In this document: positions 7,079-10,928 of the stretch, piece by piece
How positions within the stretch are numbered: position 1 is the stretch's first letter
Layout of the letters: every line of letters begins with the position of its first letter
Source of the DNA: Betaproteobacteria bacterium
GTDB taxonomy: Bacteria > Pseudomonadota > Gammaproteobacteria > Burkholderiales > SG8-39
NCBI GenBank assembly: GCA_029865405.1
Contig: JAOUGZ010000052.1
Span: 1 to 10,928 of the forward strand
Length of the DNA: 10,928 nucleotides
Direction: 5' to 3'
Notes under the pieces: model-generated
What the model was told of the DNA's origin: nothing
Databases searched by the model: none
Seen by the model: only the letters and a program-made list of their open reading frames with translations
Translations under genes and position numbers: made by a program

Positions 7079-10000
7079 CGGGGCGCGCGGCGACGAAATC
7101 GCGGATGTACTGCAGCAACTCGACCTCCGGATAGGGCTTGCCGAGGAACGCGTTCACGCCCAGCTGCGTTGCCTGGCTGCGGTGCTTCTCGGCGGTGCGC
7201 GAGGAAATGACGATGATCGGAACGTGGCGCGTGCGCGGGTCCGCGCGCACCTGCCGCGTCAGGTCGAAGCCGTCCATGCGCGGCATCTCGATGTCCACCA
7301 GCATGACGGCGGGAAGCACGTCCTTGATCTGCTCGAGCGCGTCCACGCCGTCCTTGGCCGTGAGCACCTGGTAGCCCTCGCGCTCCAGCAGGCGGCCGGT
7401 GATCTTGCGCACGGTGAGCGAATCGTCCACCACCATCACCAGCGCCCGCGCCGCCTGCGGCACCGGCGCCGGCGCGGCGGCGCGCTGCGGCAATTGCCGC
7501 GCGCGCTGCGCCAGCGCGACCGGATTGACGATTAGCACGATGCTGCCGTCGGCGAGGACGGTCGCGCCCGAAACGCCGGGCACGCGCGCGAGCTGCGGGC
7601 CGATGCTCTTCACCACGATTTCCTGGTTGCCGACGAGCTCGTCCACGTGCAGAGCGACGCGCTGCATGCCGCTGCGCACCAGCAGCACCGAGTGGTAGCC
7701 CGCCGCCGCGGCCGACGCGGCGCCACCCAGCAGCTGCGCCAGCCCGTACAGCGGGTAGCTGCGCTCCTGGAATTCGATTTCACCGGCGACGACCTGCTGG
7801 GCAAGCGCCTCGGACCGGAGTCGCAGCACCTGCACCACCATCGCCGAGGGCACGGCCAGCACGTTGCCGCCCGCGCGCACCAGCACTGCCTGCGTGACCG
7901 CCAGGGTCAGCGGCAGGTAGAGCGTGAACGTCGTGCCCCGGCCGCGCTCGCTCGCCACTTCGATGCGCCCGCCGATGGCGGTGACTTCGTTCTTCACCAC
8001 ATCCATGCCGATGCCGCGTCCGGCGAGCTCGGTCACCGTGTCGGCCGTGGACAGCCCGGATACGAAGATCAGCTGGGTCAGCTCGGCGACATCGGGCGCG
8101 GCGCCGGGCGGCAGCAGACCGCGCTCCTGCGCCTTGCGCCGCAGCCGCTCCAGGTCGAGGCCGGCGCCGTCGTCGCTGACGCTCACCACGATCTCGTTGC
8201 TTTCCTGGCGCAGCGTGACCGCAATGCGCCCGCTCTGCGGCTTGCCCGCGGCGGCCCGCTCCGCGGGCGACTCCAGGCCGTGCGCCAGGGCGTTGCGCAG
8301 CAGATGCTCGAGCGGCGCGCCGATGCGCTCCAGCACGCCGCGGTCGAGCTCGACCTGGCTGCCCTGGATCTCGAGCTCGGCCGCCTTCTCCAGCTCGCGC
8401 GTCGTCTGGCGCACGATGCGATACAGACGCTCGTCGAGAATCGAGAACGGCACTGCGCGCATGCGCATCAGCGCCTGCTGCACGTCGCGGCTGATGCGCG
8501 ACTGGTGCGAGAGCGCCGCGTCGGTCTCGCCCAGGCCCTTGAGCAGCGACTGCTGAATCGACGTTGCGTCGTGCAGGCTTTCCGCCATCAGGCGCGTGAG
8601 CTCCTGCAGGCGCGTGTAGCGGTCGAATTCGAGAGGGTCGAAATCGCGGTCGCGCTCTTCGAGCACCGACAGGCGCGACTGCATCTGGCTGTCGGCCTGG
8701 ATCTCGACCTCGCGCAGCTGACCCCGCAGCCGCGAGATGCTGTCGCTGAGATCGCCGATCGACTGCTTGACGGTGCGCAGCTCGCCCTCGATGCGCGAGC
8801 GTGCGATGCTCACTTCTCCCGCTTCGTTGATGAGGTGATCGAGCGTATCGGCGTTGATGCGCAGCATGGACGCCGGGCTGGGCAGCGGCGGTTCGGCAGC
8901 GCCCGCCGCCGGTGCCGGCTCCAGCGGCGCCTCCGGTCCGGCCGCCATGCGCTCCAGATCGAGGCTCAGGCGGTCCATCTTTTCTTCCAGCTCGACGAAC
9001 AGCGCCGGGCCGAGCGCGTCGGCCTCGATCGCCTCCTCGACGCGGCCCTCCATGATGTGCGTCAGCTCGCCCAGCCGGATCGCGCCCGCCATGCGCGCGC
9101 TGCCCTTCAGGGTGTGCAGCGCGCGCTGCAGCGACTGCTGGATCCTGGCATCCGCCGGGCTCGCCTTCCAGTCGCGCAGGTCGCTGCCGATCAACGGCAG
9201 CAGCTGCTGGGCTTCGTCGAGAAAGATCGGCAGCAGCTGCGGGTCGATGTCGTCCCGCATGACGCGCTTCTCGCGACCGCTGGCCTGCGCCGCGGGCTGC
9301 GGCCTGGCCGGCACGGCGACCGGCCTGGGCGCCGGCGCGCGCAAGCGCGCCATCAGCTCATGCAAGCCCTGCACCAGGGCCGGCGCCGCCTGCGGCGCCT
9401 CGCGCCGCGCGAGCGCTTCGGCCATGGCGCGCAGGTTGGCCACCGCGACCTGCACCATGCCGGCGTCGGCAGCGGCGGTATGGCGCGCGTGCGGCATCCA
9501 CTGCTCGAGCGCCTCGGCGAGCGCGGCGACCTGCTCGAAGCCGGCAGTACGCGAGCTGCTCGCCAGCGTGTGCGCGGCGCGCACGAATTCCTGCGGCGCT
9601 TCGCTGCCGAAATTCCTGCGCCACTGCGCGCATTGCGCTTCCAGCGTGGCCGCGTGCTGCGCTGCTTCGCGCATGTAGATCTCGAAGAAGCTGCGCGCGA
9701 GGCGCACGCCGGCGATGTTCACCTCCTCGGGTTCGGGGTGCGGCGCCGGCGCGGCGGCGGGCGTGAGCGGCGGCTCGGGTTCGTGCACCGCGAGCACGCC
9801 TTCGGGCAGCAGGTCGATCAGCGGCTCGGCGCCGGCGGACTCGCGGGCGGGCTCGGGTTCGGGCTCGGGTTCGGGTCCGGGCGACGGCGCGTCTGCCGGC
9901 GCGAACGCGGGCACCGCTGGCGGCGCGGCACTCGCGGCCTGCGGCGTCTCGCTCTTGAGCTCCCTTGCGCGCGCCACGATCTCGGCGCCGTCGATCTCGC

Positions 10001-10928
10001 CGTGCAGGCCGCCCGCGGTGAGCTGAGCCACCCACTCCGCAAAGGACCTGCTCGCCGAGTCGATGAGATCCAGCAGGGCGGGCGTCGCCGGGTACTGCTG
10101 CTCGAGCCACTTGTTCATGACCTGCTCGATCTCCCAGGCCACCTCGCCCAGATCCATCAGCCCGACCATGCGACCGCTGCCCTTCAGCGTGTGAAAGCCG
10201 CGGCGGATGACGGTCAGTGCGTCCTTGTCCAGCGGCTGCGCGCGGCACAGCGGCAGCGCGCCGTTCACCGCGGCGAGCACTTCGCTCGCCTCTTCCAGGA
10301 AGATCGCCAGCAGCTCCTCGTTCACCTGCGGCCGCGGTGCCGCGGGCGCCGCGCCCACGCCCTCGGGCGACGGCGGCGGCGATTCCCTGTGCAGCGCCCC
10401 GGGCAGCACGACCGTGGAATCGAAGACGCGCTCCTCGGCTGGCGCATGCGCCTTGTCGTAACGGCGGAAGAACAGCTCCACGGCCTGCTCCGCGGGCTCG
10501 CGCCCCTGCAGGCAGGGGTCGAGGTAGAAACCGACGCTGGACAGCCCTTCGGCGATCCAGTCCATGTCGTGCCCGTCGTCGTCGTGGTCGCTGTCGGCGC
10601 AGGCGGCAATCAGTTTTTCGCACACCGGCACGATTTCCGCGGCGCGCGTGAACTCGAGCACGTTGAGCGCGCCGTGAATCTGCCGCAGATAGGGCGACAG
10701 GCCGCGCAGCGCACCGCGTCTTCCCGGGTCGCGCGCAAATCCGTCCAGCACCTGCTCGACGTGCTGCAGGTTGGCCACGATCTCGCGCGCGACCTGCGCG
10801 CGCAGTTGCATGGCGCCGATGCGCTCGCTCAGGTCGGCGCGCAGCCCGGGCGGCGGCTCGCCGCGCGACTTGCCCTTGGCAGCGTCGAGCAGCCAGCCCC
10901 CCATGACGCCGATCTGCTCGCCGATGTC
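7059..10928 (-). CDS. chpA: Hybrid chemotaxis histidine kinase, ChpA/PilL type (N-terminus beyond window)
   Basis: CheA-like kinase of the Chp system that steers type IV pilus twitching and surface sensing. The frame is open to the right edge, so at least 1289 codons are present and the start is probably outside. Residues are counted from the internal ATG at 10904. Hpt-like units: a degenerate one with QIHGALNVLEF (His77); FHTLKGSGRMVG (His238); AHTLASSSRTAGF (His445, Lys-Gly lost); LHTLKGSARMAG (His597). Linkers are Pro/Ala/Glu-rich, including a Pro-Glu run at 343-352. Dimerisation and core follow from about 680: N box LEHLLRNALAHGLE (865-878), G1 DDGAGLD (911-917), G2 GRGIGMDVV (962-970), CheW-like domain about 1000-1135. 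The C-terminal receiver (1153-1272) has Asp1160/1161, phospho-acceptor Asp1204, Ser1234 and Lys1256. All key catalytic residues are intact. pilG/H/I/J genes would be expected upstream, outside the window. The gene overlaps the kinase downstream by 20 bp. Confidence 0.9.
9851..9880. repeat. Short tandem repeat encoding a Pro-Glu run
   Basis: Two exact copies of the 12-bp unit GCTCGGGTTCGG (9851-9862, 9863-9874) followed by a diverged partial copy, inside the linker between the second and third Hpt units of the chpA-like gene. On the coding strand it reads Pro-Glu dipeptides. Its length is a multiple of three, so slippage would change linker length without shifting frame. Confidence 0.65.

Noticed and set aside
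10902..10904. ATG at 10904 as the true start of the chpA-like gene
   Set aside because: The frame is open through the window edge, no ribosome binding site precedes it, and ChpA-type proteins normally have further N-terminal Hpt-like units.

Overview
This window is gene-dense, high-G+C DNA from a proteobacterium, most likely a betaproteobacterium. The basis is the divergent bamE/fur pair, the nadK-recN and hrcA-hemH pairs, protein motifs such as the HrcA N-terminus and the Bam[10 protein letters not shown] segment, and a PilL/ChpA-type chemosensory kinase. Genus-level placement is not possible from the sequence alone. No rRNA, tRNA, IS element, CRISPR array or phage gene was seen, and no gene-free stretch exceeds about 40 bases.

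Left region (1-4652), housekeeping. The minus-strand pair bamE-dapB (dapB runs off the left edge) overlaps by ATGA and diverges from fur. The bamE/fur gap is about 20 bp, AT-rich, and holds a near-consensus Fur box laid over a perfect TATAAT. fur then meets recN tail to tail, the two stop codons sharing a CTAG. recN is the second gene of a minus-strand nadK-recN operon, which diverges from hrcA. That 35-bp gap is built around a 12-bp inverted repeat (11 of 12 paired) that places a TAGAAT hexamer 6-7 bases before each ATG.

Centre (4649-5738). hemH follows hrcA on the plus strand. No ATG, GTG or TTG precedes its conserved N-terminal ferrochelatase motif; the natural start is a CTG overlapping the hrcA stop as CTGA. 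The 3' end of hemH overlaps, on the opposite strand, a 71-codon gene for an exported cationic protein made of four 11-residue repeats.

Right region (5523-10928), signalling, all minus strand. A very large hybrid chemotaxis kinase (ChpA/PilL type; N-terminus beyond the window) carries several Hpt domains, a CheA-like core, a CheW-like domain and a receiver. It overlaps by 20 bp a Ser/Thr kinase fused to a cyclic-nucleotide-binding domain, followed 8 bp later by the small exported protein. The three genes look like one operon linking type IV pilus chemosensing, Ser/Thr phosphorylation and cyclic-nucleotide sensing. This operon and the small repeat protein are the least ordinary content of the window; the start-site architecture of fur/bamE, nadK/hrcA and hemH is the other point of interest.
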